Below are positions 49,007 to 59,881 of a DNA stretch of 64,000 nt, piece by piece. Position 1 is the first letter of the stretch, and each line of letters starts with the position of its first letter. The notes under the pieces were generated by a model. It was given only the letters and a program-made list of their open reading frames with translations, did not search any database and was not told where the DNA came from. This stretch comes from Trichomonas vaginalis G3. Its lineage: Eukaryota; Parabasalia; Trichomonadida; Trichomonadidae. The stretch is taken from positions 16,563,962 to 16,627,961 of the forward strand of contig NC_067208.1 of NCBI RefSeq assembly GCF_026262505.1, given 5' to 3'. The translations under genes were made by a program, and so were the position numbers.

Positions 49007-49450
49007 ATGTCTAGCGATTTCGCTATCTATATTCGAGACAAGCTTTTCGACAGCAAAACATCTGTCGACCATAAAATCTTACATAGTGTAAACAAGAAAG
49101 GTGAATTTGTTCTAAAGTTCTGTTTCTGGGAATATGACAAGAACCATAAAACATTAAGCAGAGCAGTCTTAAAATTTGTCAATGACAGACTTGTTGACAG
49201 AGATGACACCGATTGGAAAGATGAAGTCCAACAAAAGTTCTTAGAATGCAAAGAAGACACATGCGCTGTTCTTGAAGATGAAATAGAAAACATAATAAAG
49301 AGCTATTAAAGGACAAAGAACTTTTACATAAATATGGTTGCGCCAAATTTGACATAACTCCACCAGAAAAGAAGAAGAGAGAAAAGAAAGAAAAGAAAGT
49401 AGAAGAGAGAGAAGAAAGAACCTGAACCAGTTCCAGAGAAGGGAGAATGA
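49007..49450 (+). pseudogene. unknown charged protein locus (open part 49,007-49,309)
   Basis: Begins MSSDFAIYIRDKLFDSKTSV after a TTTTATCTTTTAGAAA leader, divergent from the ATPase locus (35 bp between starts). About 100 codons are open, then a lysine/glutamate-rich tail continues to about 49,450. Family unknown; broken about twice near the end. Confidence 0.4.
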
Positions 49451-49473
49451 CATGTAAAAATAAAATTTTATTT

Positions 49474-49891
49474 TTAGAACATTTCTGGGTCAATGTCAAT
49501 GTTCTCTTCCTCTTTAGGAGTAAACACTGGCTTAGACTCTAATAGCTTTTTACCCAATTTACCTTGAACTTCTACAACTTTAGACTCATAATATTCATAG
49601 TCGTCTGCTTTCTTTGGTTCATAAGGTATAACAAGTTTGTATGCTTTGCCTTCTTAAGTTTGAGAACCTTCTGTCAAAACTTTCTTTGACTGTTAACAAA
49701 CCTTCTATGTCTAAGTCTTCAAATTTTCGCACCATTTTTAGTCACAATAGCAAACTTAACTGGTTCGATGTTCCAAACTTTGCTGAATGAAGACTTTTCA
49801 AAATGGTAGAAGTAAACATTCAAATATGTGAATGGGTCTAGTTCTTCTTAAGTCCTGACATGTACTTGTTTACTGAGATGAATTTCGTCAT
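49474..49891 (-). pseudogene. unknown small gene locus
   Basis: Begins MTKFISVNKYMSGLKK near 49,891 after TATCCGATAGAAAAG, the leader also found before the 6,491-6,835 gene of element A. Middle part reads as a beta-rich protein (YLNVYFYHFEKSSFSKVWNI). Several breaks, no family recognised. Confidence 0.4.
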
Positions 49892-49931
49892 CTTTTCTAT
49901 CGGATAAAAAAATATTTTTTTTTAAATTTAC

Positions 49932-51158
49932 TCAGAAAAATTTTTCTTTGTATATACACCATTCTGTACGTCTAAAAGACTTTTGACATTTGCCAAATGT
50001 ACGTTTAGACGCTGCCATATAACCATATTCTTGACAATATTGTTTATACGAATCGTACAATGACCTTTCATCTAAACACTCAAAGTCAGTTTCATCTATG
50101 AACAGTTCATATACACTCTTGTTTGCTTCTAACAATGTTTGTCTCTCTTCGGTATGTGGAATTTGTCTTGGATTGAACTTAGAAATATCTAATGTCATGA
50201 AATATGAGAACAAGTGGTTGTAAAAGTCAGATGTCAAAGTTTCTGCTAAGTCGTCAAAATATTCTGTATCTTGCATATGAGAATCTGACGTTCTGACAAC
50301 TACATATCTTCTTCAGAACTTTCTAACTTCATCGGAACAACATTGTTTGAAACCATAATGAAGTTTGCAACATTTTCACAAACTCTTTGGTCTTTATACT
50401 TTCTTTCAACAATTCCAACTTGTCTGTTATAAGACTCTTCAAAGCATCTGAGTTCAAAACTTTTGTTGTATCTATACTTTGAAGTTCATTGCAAACTATA
50501 AGTTTCATATTCTCAATTGAAGAGTTAATTTACCGCAGATGTTTTCTAAGTTTGTCATATTAGGGTTCGAAACCTTCTAACAGTTTGCATAAGATATCTG
50601 TAAAGAAAGTATTCTTACCAGTTCCTTGTTTTTCCAATTATAATGAGAGCAGTTCATTTTTTAGCACTTGGATGTTGTAAGATGTTTGCAAACCAACATA
50701 AGATATACTCATAAACCTTTTCGTTTCCATTGCATATAATTTCTTTTGACATGGTCTAACCAAGCTTCTATAATATTTTCTTTCCATTCTACTTGTTCAT
50801 ATTTATATCCAGTGAAGATAGAATAGAAGTTTGGAGAAGGTGTATAAAACTTTATACCACGAACTGAAAAATCTTCAAGTTTTGACAATAAGATATCCCA
50901 AGCATCTAACATCTTCATACCAATTGTACGACTTTTATTTTCTTAAGTTTCTGTTTACATTCTTGTTCTGAAACTATTGTCGCTCTTGGTTTGTTAAAGA
51001 CTACATCCCATTCTTTCATAACATAACATTCTGGGGCAGAGTCGACATAAATGACTAAAACGTTTCAAATTCTCGACTGCTTTGTTATAGTCTCTAAATG
51101 GACACATATTTCTGAATGCTTGGAAGTCATAAAAATCTGAAACATCTATTCTGTACAT
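49932..51158 (-). pseudogene. D5-like superfamily 3 helicase locus
   Basis: Begins MYRIDVSDFYDFQAFRNMCP near 51,158. Contains FYSIFTGYKYE (about 50,810), the Walker A segment QGTGKNTFFTDIL (about 50,605) and, at the end, the winged-helix pattern LYDSYKQYCQEYGYMAASKR. This is the order of D5/P4-type helicases, which unwind DNA for replication of viruses and Polintons. No primase domain is seen, as the locus is only about 410 codons. Broken, about five or more breaks. Its first 100 bases recur at 20.66-20.78 kb in element A. Confidence 0.7.
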
Positions 51159-51187
51159 TTTTATAAAAATAAAAAAAATATTATTTT

Positions 51188-51983
51188 TTATTCTTGACTT
51201 TGTTGTTCCATTTGTTGCATTTGTTGTTCTTGAGCTATTTGTTGTTGAAGTTGTTTTTAAATACAATACTTTCACCAGTTGCATCTTCCAATTCGAAACT
51301 TTCTGCCGTCATTGACAAATACATAGGACATAAAAGTTTTACAGGAACAAAGTTTGCGTCAACTAATGTCAAGTTTATACTTGCCAAAGTGTTTGAGTTC
51401 ACTAAGTTGAAAATTCTGCATTCGAATGAACAATAGGCAAACCAGCAGAGAAAGTATTGTTTATACGCATAAGTATCTTTTGGTCATAATAGTTTCTGTC
51501 GACATTCGAATAACACTTTGAACCTAAGTTTGAAACAATATATAAGATTGGTGTGCTTAATGTCAATGGAATAGACATTCCTTGTATGACACCTTTTCCT
51601 GTTATAGGAAACTGTTGGTAGTAAAAACCAGAAATAAGTTTTGTATTATAGCTCATATCGTTTATAGTAAACTCAGTCGGACATCCAAACATAATGAAAC
51701 CTGCTCTAGTTGCAGCACATGTTACACCCGTCCTTAAAGTATTAAATAAGTCAACAAAACCTGTTGGTGGTATATCTGAGTAAGTATCTTCAAAGGAGTA
51801 TTTTTTACCATTCACAACAATAAAGTCTTCTGGTGTCAAAAGAGCAAAACAGGCTTTAGTCGTCATTGTGTTTAAGGTTAGTTTACAATATCGTCCTTGA
51901 GGACTTTGTAAGTTTGTTGTTATAGAATTATATGACTCAGGGTTTTTAGTCGTAATAGTATAAACCATTATGTCTTCTGCCAT
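51188..51983 (-). pseudogene. minor structural protein locus, MAEDI type (element B)
   Basis: Same gene as 20,798-21,594. The open 5' part (193 codons) begins MAEDIMVYTITTKNPESYNS; beta-rich, with FIMFGCPTEFTINDM and PLTLSTPILYIVSNLGSKC. The 3' part ends in a QQQIAQEQQMQQME tail. Likely minor capsid protein by position. About two breaks. Confidence 0.6.
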
Positions 51984-51993
51984 TTATATATAT

Positions 51994-52224
51994 TTAAAAG
52001 TTTTTCTGAAAGTGGAGAAGAACTTCATCTAAACTTTCACATGGCGTTTCTTGAAGTTCTCTGTCTAAGAAGTTCAAATATTTTGTAAAGACATAGAACT
52101 TTCCTTTGTCTACACGAACAAACAAAACAGGGTCTTTCATATCGTTCAAAAGTGTGTAAAGTCCTTTACATGAAATAAAGTCTATATTATTTTTCTTCAA
52201 ACATCTTTCAAGAAGTTTTGACAT
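51994..52224 (-). CDS. 76-aa protein, unknown; present only in element B
   Basis: Starts MSKLLERCLKKNNIDFISCK after GCTAAGTAAAAATG, the start motif of its neighbours. Compact helix/strand mix, ends EVLLHFQKNF. Element A lacks exactly this gene: there the MAEDI and MSFPKNR loci follow each other directly at about 21,597. So it was gained by B or cleanly lost from A. Confidence 0.5.
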   Translation of the reverse strand: MSKLLERCLKKNNIDFISCKGLYTLLNDMKDPVLFVRVDKGKFYVFTKYLNFLDRELQETPCESLDEVLLHFQKNF

Positions 52225-52230
52225 TTTTAC

Positions 52231-52809
52231 TTAGCAAATAAACTTTAATGAAATGTTGTGGTCGTCAAATATTTTTATAACGTCTGGGAAACTATATTTT
52301 AAGTTCAACGTTTCACCTCCTTTCATAACGTATATCTTGTCAATGACATTATATGAAACACCACAGCAACTAATGTCGGGTTCTATTTCTTTGATGTTTA
52401 TATCGTCTGCCTCTGTCAAAAGTTTCAATAGTTCTTTCAAAACTTCATGAGGTGCAATGACATATGAGTTCACTTTTACAGGGTTGTGTTCGACCAAGTT
52501 TAACATTATACTTAAAGCTTGACAAATCTTCTCCTGAGTTTGAAGTTTGTCTTTCAGTTGTTGGTAGTCGTTTCGAATATCTGCAACAGAACTTAAGTCT
52601 CTGCTAACTTCAGGATATGTTGGTTCTTTTACAGGAACAATTGTTATACCATCTTCGTCTTCGTATGGTTTCCCCACTTCAACATCTCTGTCTTTGACAT
52701 TGACAATAACACTTTGACTGTTTGTTTGAGTTGGTGAATTTAACTTCACATCTGCCACCGCCATTAAACCTTTTGAAACACTTACGCTTCTATTTTTCGG
52801 AAATGACAT
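52231..52809 (-). CDS. MSFPKNR-type protein (192 aa)
   Basis: Start chosen at 52,809 (MSFPKNRSVSVSKGLMAVAD); the frame stays open to 53,079, but that part is only the antisense of the MDVF gene. Product: unstructured N-terminus with proline, a coiled-coil helix (NDYQQLKDKLQTQEK), then a folded C-terminal part (HEVLKELLKLLTEADDINIK ... KIYVMKGGETLNLKYSFPDV). Family unknown. Divergent from the MDVF gene over an 18-bp gap. Virion or assembly role by context only. Confidence 0.6.
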   Translation of the reverse strand: MSFPKNRSVSVSKGLMAVADVKLNSPTQTNSQSVIVNVKDRDVEVGKPYEDEDGITIVPVKEPTYPEVSRDLSSVADIRNDYQQLKDKLQTQEKICQALSIMLNLVEHNPVKVNSYVIAPHEVLKELLKLLTEADDINIKEIEPDISCCGVSYNVIDKIYVMKGGETLNLKYSFPDVIKIFDDHNISLKFIC

Positions 52810-52827
52810 TTTACTTAGAATAAAAAG
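52810..52827. promoter_or_regulatory. 18-bp two-way start region between MSFPKNR and MDVF genes
   Basis: Only TTTACTTAGAATAAAAAG separates the two start codons. Read leftwards it is CTTTTTATTCTAAGTAAA-ATG, the shared start motif; rightwards it is TTTACTTAGAATAAAAAG-ATG. The same gap is present at 22,181-22,198. Transcripts must start inside or across each other's coding sequence. Confidence 0.5.
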
Positions 52828-53247
52828 ATGGACGTATTCGGATATCTCTTCGAATTGAAGCAGAACAAAGTTTACACACACAAACAATACAAATACATTG
52901 ACAGAATAGTTCTTTACACAAACAATGGAAAATGTTATAGAATAGCAGTCTTTGCTGAACCAAAATATTTTCATAAAGCAAAGAAAGTTGGTATAACTGA
53001 AATGGTGAAAGTTCTTGAAGCAGACAAAAATATAACAACAAAACTTACAGATATTTCTAAAGGTAAGTTTATAATACAATATTATGTCAAAACTGGCGTA
53101 CTGTCAATATTTGACGGAGAGAAGTCAGTTCAAGAACAACTTACTGACCTGCTGCCAAAATCTGCTCGATGGAAGCTGTCGTTATGCCAATCTGAGGAGC
53201 CCCAGCAGGTTTCATCGAACGAATCTTCAAAAGAGCATCTTCCGTGA
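52828..53247 (+). CDS. MDVF-type protein (139 aa)
   Basis: Begins MDVFGYLFELKQNKVYTHKQ; nearly the same as 22,199-22,618. A folded lysine/tyrosine-rich N-terminal part with alternating strands is followed by a polar tail (SLCQSEEPQQVSSNESSKEH) encoded in the 107-bp overlap with the capsid gene's 3' end. Family unknown. Maintenance of the frame in two elements is the main support. Confidence 0.65.
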   Translation: MDVFGYLFELKQNKVYTHKQYKYIDRIVLYTNNGKCYRIAVFAEPKYFHKAKKVGITEMVKVLEADKNITTKLTDISKGKFIIQYYVKTGVLSIFDGEKSVQEQLTDLLPKSARWKLSLCQSEEPQQVSSNESSKEHLP

Positions 53248-54745
53248 AAAGTGCTATTGGTTTTGTAAACTTCTTTGCTCTCAATTCATCTGGACCGTCT
53301 CTGTCACCAGTATATTGTATTTGAACTGTACCAACAGTTGAAATACCACCCATAAAGTCTTCTGAGTCAGCAAATGGAATGCCAAGCCAAAAGTTTGAAC
53401 GGTCTCCATTTGTATATTGAGTTTTTTGACCTCCTGTATGAGTCCATACTTTCACATATGGCATAATAGAACTTTGCATTTCAGGGTTAATGGTTGTTGT
53501 GAAGTTGTTGTTAAAGTTCATAGCATCTAATGTCAAGTTGTATGACCTCATATCCTCAACTGTAGAATATTCTTCTCTTGGATAATATTTGCCATCTATG
53601 TTTATATGATATTTAATACCAGGGTTGTAGAAACAAGAATAGTCATTTATAGTTCGTCTGAACAGTACAAACATAGTATCTGCATGTTTCATTGCAGTTG
53701 TTAAAGCAATATCCGTTCTTGCACCTGGGTCAGCACTTTGGTTTCCAACTTCACCTGCAAAGTCTTTGACAGATATTTGGTGTATAGGGAACATAAGTGG
53801 AACTGCAATATATTTGGCAGCTAAAGCATTTGAAATATCTGGGTCCAACATATAGACTGCAAGTCTGCTTTCTATTCTCTTGCATTCAAATTTTTCGCAT
53901 GTGAACTTAACTGGGTCCCAAGCAGTTCCAGCAGCATTGAAATAATAGTTTACTTCATTGTTGAAGTTTGAGAAACCAAAGTCTAAGTCAACTTTGTCTT
54001 TGCAAAATTCGGCGAATGATTGATTTGTTCCCTTTACGTCTGTAAGAGTGAATGGGTCTTGTGTTGGTGCAATGACTAAGTTATTTTTGCTTGGAGTAAG
54101 TTCGATAGAAATTTTTCCTGCCCAGTTTGGCAAGTATCTTAAAAACCTGAAGATGAGGAAAGATGACAAAGGAACTCTAAGTTTCAGTTTTACTTTGGTT
54201 ACTGCTGCTGCAGTTTGTCCAGAAAGGTTAACATAAACTCCTGGAACGTTAGGGTCAAGTCTTCTTATTTTCTCAATAGTTGCATACTGGTCTGTTTGTT
54301 CTCTAGCTTGTGGTTGTACTGAGTTTCTCAAAGCGAACCATTCATAGTTTGCCCATGTTACTGTTTGAACTAAGTCAGAGTTAGAATATATCTTATATCC
54401 CATGAAAACTTCTGGAGCATATTGGTATCCGACATAGAAAATTCCATTGCAACCTTTCTTGTCAGACAACTTGGCAGAAGGTTTTATTTCAATGTCTTGT
54501 TCCACGTATAAGAATGAGTTGTCAATAGAAATAATATGAAACCTGTCGCAAGCAATATCTACTGTTGTTGAAGAACCTTCTCCAAACTCACCTACGTTTC
54601 CATAAGAAACAGCAGTTGTATATTCGTAAGTTCCAGGAACTATTTCTGACCTTCTAATGGCATTGTCGCATTCGTTATACCATTCGGAAACATTTCCGTT
54701 CATGGCATCCAAAACTGTTGGCGTTATATTCTGAGCGGCGTACAT
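53141..54745 (-). CDS. major capsid protein, double jelly-roll type (534 aa)
   Basis: Open from MYAAQNITPTVLDAMNGNVS to QILAAGQ. Length and the run of beta-strand-rich segments fit the Polinton double jelly-roll capsid: a first barrel with TVDIACDRFHIISIDNSFLY, GIFYVGYQYAPEVFMGYKIY, AAAVTKVKLKLRVPLSSFLI, and a second with KFECKRIESRLAVYMLD and KYIAVPLMFPIHQISVKDFA. NDYSCFYNPGIKYHINIDGK and a C-terminal TVGTVQIQYTGD follow. The capsid assignment is inferred from length, position and strand pattern. Start motif TTTTTACCCATATGAA-ATG. Related copies: 22.5-24.1 kb and, broken, 14.69-16.29 and 19.26-20.22 kb; a distant one at 1-811. Looks whole. Confidence 0.8.
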   Translation of the reverse strand: MYAAQNITPTVLDAMNGNVSEWYNECDNAIRRSEIVPGTYEYTTAVSYGNVGEFGEGSSTTVDIACDRFHIISIDNSFLYVEQDIEIKPSAKLSDKKGCNGIFYVGYQYAPEVFMGYKIYSNSDLVQTVTWANYEWFALRNSVQPQAREQTDQYATIEKIRRLDPNVPGVYVNLSGQTAAAVTKVKLKLRVPLSSFLIFRFLRYLPNWAGKISIELTPSKNNLVIAPTQDPFTLTDVKGTNQSFAEFCKDKVDLDFGFSNFNNEVNYYFNAAGTAWDPVKFTCEKFECKRIESRLAVYMLDPDISNALAAKYIAVPLMFPIHQISVKDFAGEVGNQSADPGARTDIALTTAMKHADTMFVLFRRTINDYSCFYNPGIKYHINIDGKYYPREEYSTVEDMRSYNLTLDAMNFNNNFTTTINPEMQSSIMPYVKVWTHTGGQKTQYTNGDRSNFWLGIPFADSEDFMGGISTVGTVQIQYTGDRDGPDELRAKKFTKPIALFTEDALLKIRSMKPAGAPQIGITTASIEQILAAGQ

Positions 54746-54777
54746 TTCATATGGGTAAAAATATAGAATAGTTGGAT

Positions 54778-57557
54778 TTATATGTCATAATAGAACCCAC
54801 TCGGACCAAGCTTTACTTTCTTCCTGACTGAGTTTTTAACTCTTCTTTTTCCTTCATTGCCACTACTTTCACTAGATGAAGTTACTTCTTCACTACTTTC
54901 ACTTTGTTCTACTCTTCTCTTCTTCTTTGGTGTCGCTTTTGGTAACTTGCCCTCTGCTTCAAGTTGTTGCATCTTTGCCTCATGTTCACCTAGTATGTTG
55001 TAAATTTCCCATGTCCTTTTTGCCTTTGGGCTCTGGTCGCCCATCTCAGGTAACCTATATCCTAGAAAGATTTTGTCATAGTTTGTATTTGAGTCTTCGC
55101 GTATTGTTTGCATGACTCTTTCCTGAGTTTCCGGTTCAAGCTCTTCAAACAGAGCTTGTCCATATGGAATAAGCTCGTTTCCAAATATATGTTTTTGTAG
55201 CCATTCTGGTTTTCTTTCCATGTTACCAATAATATCTTTTGTGAATGGGAAAGCTTTTACCCAATGTTTCAGTCTTGCGTCATTTATTTCTGTAGTTGGT
55301 TTTATTTTGTCAAGGAACATGTTTTTCAATACTAACATTTCATTTGGTACTGTCCATTTGAGTTTTCTTAAATATTCATCCCTTCTCGGTTCATTGTCTG
55401 CAAAGTAAGTTTTTATGACATTTTGTAAACTTTCGTTTGCAAGGTCATGTACAATAGGTTCTCTTCCTTCTCTCTCCCTAACTTTCTTTCTAAACTCTTC
55501 ACCAAATATACCATCTCTATGGTTCTGTGTAGTTCTTTGAGATAAATGTTCTAGAACGTCAGGTGTTATATTTCCATCAGCCATGTTCATTTCATACTGG
55601 TCCAAAATATCTGCATCTTTCATATCTTTCAATGGCATTAAAGCCGCGCTGAAAATACCAGCTATATCTGGTTCACCATTCACTTCCATTGCGTCTACAA
55701 CTTCTTGGAATTGTGGTTGTAAGTTTATGAACCACCTATCCGGATTAGCTTTATGACCCCATCTCATTGTAGTTCCATAGTCTGCAGAAACAAAAGTAGG
55801 TTTGTTTCCATATTGGTTAGGTTCTGAATGAACTTTAAACAATGTTTCATTTCTATATGTTTTGTTGAAATTTAACCTTTTATTTTCACCGAGTTCAGCC
55901 AAAGATTGAACGTTATATGGTCGTAAGTAAAAAGGATTATTGTATTTGCGTACATTTTCTTTCAGTACTTCCATTCTATGCTGAATATTTTCATCTGATG
56001 TTGGAGTCTTTTGTATGTCGGCGAACATTTTTCGATATTCTTCTACTATGTCAGCCGAATTTTTCTTAGACTCTTGGAAAGATTCCATATTCTCCGCATA
56101 CTCTTGTTGAGGGTCAAGATTTTTCGGCTGTTCCAAATCTTCATCTAGTTCTGTGAAGTTAGTTTCCAAAGGAGGGATTTGTTCGTTTCCTTCAGGCTCT
56201 TCTAGCTGTTGTTGCTGAACTATTTCTTCCATGTCTGGTTGTATCTGAACTTCTTCCTGTTGAGTTTCTTGTACCTCATCTGGTGGCATTTCATATATTC
56301 CGAGACCGTTTTTAAAAAGTTCCCTATCTAAGTCATCCGACTCATAAACCTTTCTTCTTTCGTTCCGTCTCTATTTTTTACGCGTTTCATGAAGAGAGTT
56401 GAATTATCATTTAGCTCTGACATCAAATATCTCGGAGTAAATTCATCATGTCATTTGGATGATATGCTATTAAATCATATCCCTTAGCGAGCTTGTATTT
56501 TCCAGGTTTGAAATTATATCCCATTTGGTGCTGAACCATAAAGCTAAATAGGTTCGGGTCAGTATTTCCTTCCTTGAACTTTCCAATAGCTTCTTTATAT
56601 CTGTCACTAAAGTCAAGAGTATCTGGGTAACCATAGTCTTCCTTAAGCATTTTTAAGAATTCTTGGTTTCCTTGTTCTCTACTTCTTTTATGTCCTTGCT
56701 CTGTTTGTGGTTGTTGTTGTGCAGTGTTTTGAACTGTTGGTTGTTGTGTGTGTTTTGAACTGTTGTTGTGGTGCTGGTTTTGAACTGTTGGTTGTGTGCT
56801 GGTTTTGAACTGTTGGTTTTGGTTGTTGTTGTTGTGCTGGATTTTGAACTGTTGGTTGTTGTGTTGGTTTTGGTGCATGCCTGTGTCTGTGTCCATGTGA
56901 CGATGTAAATGTTTTAGGTAGTCCTGGTGCAGGTGCTTCTCTTGGAGGGTTTGGTGGTATATAAGTTCCACCAGCTGGCACATATGTTCCATCTGCAGCA
57001 TAATGTCCTACCTGACTTTTCGTTTTTAAGAAAGCATTTACTAGGTCTGTTTTGGTCTGTTGTAACTCTTTTTCTTGACTTTCCACAACAGTTGCTCTAA
57101 CGGCGTCATAGGCACTTTGAACTGCCTGTCTCGTTGCTGCATCTGTTATTTTCGTCATATTTTGTGCTACTTCTCTTAACTCTTTGTCGAAACCTTCAGA
57201 CTTCAGTTTCTTTCCAGATGAGAAGTCGTTCACTAGTTTCACCTTACTATGAAGAGCTTCGAAGGCATTCTTAAAGTCAGCATTCATTAAAGCTTCATTT
57301 GAACTGTCTTCATCCGCTTGTATTTTTGTCCTTATTGACCCTATAAGTTGGGCTGCTTTAGCGTTGGCTTGGGCATCTAACCAGTCATTATTAGCTTTTA
57401 TATATTCTGCGCTTTTCATTGCCTTTTGCATGGCTGCGTCGTTATTTTTACTTTCTTGTGCTAAGTTTTCATACTGTACGGTTTGGTTTTGCAACTGTAA
57501 AAGTTTTTCTGCCTTTACATTTGCTTCAACTTCTTTTTTATACTCATCGCTATCCAT
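54778..57557 (-). pseudogene. large coiled-coil structural protein locus (element B)
   Basis: Same locus as 24,157-26,786. The upstream part (from MDSDEYKKEVEANVKAEKLL) has the alanine/lysine coiled coil and a Q/P/T linker that is longer and more irregular than in A. The downstream part (503 codons, 54,778-56,289) is open: an acidic Q/E region, a folded region with GHKANPDRWFINLQPQFQEV and GRLPEMGD-like turns, then serine/glutamate runs (SESSEEVTSSSESSGNE) and a basic end (KRRVKNSVRKKVKLGPSGFY). No family recognised; scaffold or minor capsid by position. Broken about two or three times around the linker. Confidence 0.6.
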
Positions 57558-57580
57558 ATATGTCTTCAGGGCTTTTTGTT

Positions 57581-58131
57581 TTATTCTTCATCTTTCAGTA
57601 CTTTATATTGAGTAGTATGGTTTTTCAAATTTATAACATCTTGTTCCATTTTTGCTACTTCTGCTGCTTTTTCTGACACTTTTTTCGCATATTCCTCTGT
57701 ACTTAGTTCTTTCAGTTGTTCTTCTTTCTTCTTTTTCTCTACGTTTAACTCATTGAGTTTCTTTGTGTGTCTGTCATATTCTAGTTTCTTTTCGTTTTCA
57801 CTTATTTGTTTCTGTATGTCTATGTTTGACTTTTTGACATCTGTTATTTGATTTTTGAGTGAACTCAAATTCATTTGACTTTGAGGGTTATAAGCTGTTC
57901 CGTCTGCAGCTCCACCATAGCCTGCCATTTTCGCTAAAAGTGCCGCTCTTAAACCTCCACTCTGTGCACCAATAACTCGGTTTAAAAGCATAGGGTTGCT
58001 TGACATTTGTTGCAACATAGTGGGGTCATTCATCATTTGTTGTTGCAACTGTTGTTGTGGTGTCAGTTTTACTATTGGATGTTTCAATGCTCCTTCCTCT
58101 TACGTATATTCTTACGTAGCTTACGTGGCAT
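57581..58131 (-). pseudogene. small basic coiled-coil protein locus, MPRKLRKNIRKRK type (element B)
   Basis: Counterpart of 26,795-27,361 with the same basic head, Q/M/L stretch (QQQLQQQMMNDPTMLQQMSS) and coiled coil (SNIDIQKQISENEKKLEYDR). The two elements stop resembling each other about 30 bp upstream of this gene. About one break near the start. Confidence 0.6.
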
Positions 58132-58139
58132 TTTAAGTG

Positions 58140-58600
58140 AAGTTAAAAAGCGGTTTTTGACAGATGTTTATATGACACTTTTTGTTCAGCACAAAAAACT
58201 ACTCGGTCAAAGTGTTGTCAGTTTTGTAAAATAACCGTCCTATCTCATTCTATAAGGGGAAAAGGCTTCTCAAAGTATACTTCCTTGGAACGCCTGTAAC
58301 TTTTCCTGTAGCGACGATAGACCCTTACTTGTCCGGACAAAGTTATACTATTTTGAGTGCTCTACAAAAAAGTCAACGGCGACGACTCTCAAAAACCGTT
58401 GTGTAAAAAGTTTTACCGTTGGACAAAAAAGTATATATAGAAAACAAAAAACGTTTATAGTTCATTCAATATTTGAGATGGAACGGTTTGCCAACGGTAA
58501 CTATTAAATAAAATAAAAAAATAGAGGGGGTTCCGTTGACAAAAACGTTTATTTTAAACTTTTCTATGAGTGGTCCGAAAAAAACAGTTCATTTTTCATA
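58140..58600. other. spacer upstream of the terminal gene, with TATA-like box
   Basis: No gene. Less AT-rich than the surroundings. Repeated AACGGT/ACCGTT motifs (58,378-58,560: GTCAACGGCG, AAACCGTTGT, TTACCGTTGG, GAACGGTTTG, CAACGGTAAC, TTCCGTTGAC) surround GTATATATAGAAAAC at about 58,430. Element A has no counterpart; this end is private to B. Confidence 0.45.
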
Positions 58601-58740
58601 ATGGAAGGAAGAAAAAGTGTCGCAAACAATTCGTCGACTACCTCTGCAGTTAAAGTTCCTACAACTTATGTCTCACCATTCTCAAAACCCTTACGACCTC
58701 CTATAATACCAAAGCAACTTCCTCATACAATTCAAACAAA

Positions 58741-59790
58741 TTGTTGGACAATATGCATTTGCACAAAGAAACAGCTCAGCCAACAGGTCAGGCAACAACA
58801 ACTATCGGAACAGAAGCATTTTCAGAAGAAGTTCATACCAATCAGACTCCAATCGAACATACAGAAACACAACCACCCGAAAATACAGAAACACATCCAA
58901 TCGAACATACAGAAACACATTCTGCAATGACCACTAGGTCGCAAACACGATATCTCGCCTTTAGCAAACAATTTAAGTCTCAAATTCAAGACACACAAGA
59001 TAGCGACACTCCTCTTTCAGAGAAAGTTCGTAGAAAATACGCAAAGAAAAGGTTAGAATTGTTAGATAAGTTAAATGAACAGTGGGGTTCAGAAGACAAT
59101 CGAGATTATAACGAGATGTTTCAAGCTGTCATGGATGCCATTCAGCCACTTGAAAACGAAATCAAAGACCCTGGCGTACTTGTTGACATGTTTGCTTCAT
59201 ATTTACCCGTTACTGCCAATCTCATAGCGTTGCAAGCTATTGACCAGTTCATTCACTTGTTTCCAAAGAACTTGCAGAAGCATTTACAAGAAGTTAAAAT
59301 TGCTGAATTTGTCCGTTTATATCCAAATTCATACAATTATTTGGAAGAATTGAATGAACATGGTGAAAGGTCATTCTATTTATATTTCTACACAAAAGAC
59401 AACCAGTCAAAACGACTATACTGCATTGAACCTATGCCTCAATTCTTAGACAATTTCCACGTTATAACAACTGTTGCTGTAGATATTCCTGCCAGAGTTC
59501 CATATGGAGGAACAGTAACTATCTCAAGCTTTCCCAAGGGCTATAAAGGAAAGCCTCTCACAATTGCAAAATTCACACACAGCAGTTGCCAATTTGTTCA
59601 AGATGTCGAGTTCCATTTCCTCAACAATACGACTTTCATCATAGAGACTCCTCAAGAAGGTATATACAAAGTTTTCATCGCAGGATTTGTTGCTCCCAAT
59701 GGCGAAGAAGAAGTCGAAGAAATCCTCACCTCAGAGAGCGAAGAAGAAGAAAATTTCCAAGACATTCAAGATTCAGAATATACCGAATAA
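58741..59790 (+). CDS. unknown protein at the right end of element B (up to 349 aa)
   Basis: Open frame beginning MLDNMHLHKETAQPTGQATT; a later start MTTRSQTRYLAFSKQFKSQI (58,927) is equally good, since residues 35-62 are a translation of a 30-bp repeat (EHTETQPPENTETHPIEHTE). A coding-like segment also precedes it (58,601-58,740), so the true start is open. Charged helical middle, a beta-sandwich-like part (VPYGGTVTISSFPKGYKGKP) and an acidic tail (SESEEEENFQDIQ). Family unknown; no counterpart in A. The acidic tail resembles DNA mimics or chaperones only in composition. May be broken at the 5' end. Confidence 0.5.
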   Translation: MLDNMHLHKETAQPTGQATTTIGTEAFSEEVHTNQTPIEHTETQPPENTETHPIEHTETHSAMTTRSQTRYLAFSKQFKSQIQDTQDSDTPLSEKVRRKYAKKRLELLDKLNEQWGSEDNRDYNEMFQAVMDAIQPLENEIKDPGVLVDMFASYLPVTANLIALQAIDQFIHLFPKNLQKHLQEVKIAEFVRLYPNSYNYLEELNEHGERSFYLYFYTKDNQSKRLYCIEPMPQFLDNFHVITTVAVDIPARVPYGGTVTISSFPKGYKGKPLTIAKFTHSSCQFVQDVEFHFLNNTTFIIETPQEGIYKVFIAGFVAPNGEEEVEEILTSESEEEENFQDIQDSEYTE

Positions 59791-59881
59791 AAAAAACAAT
59801 TTAAGACTAAAAATTTAATTTTATTATCATATTTTTATTTTTTTCATCTGGTCTTTGTATCATTCCTCCTCTAGTTTCTCC

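Noticed and set aside
52810-53079. 90-residue N-terminal extension of the MSFPKNR protein
   Set aside because: It is only the antisense translation of the MDVF gene; the start motif and conservation point to 52,809.
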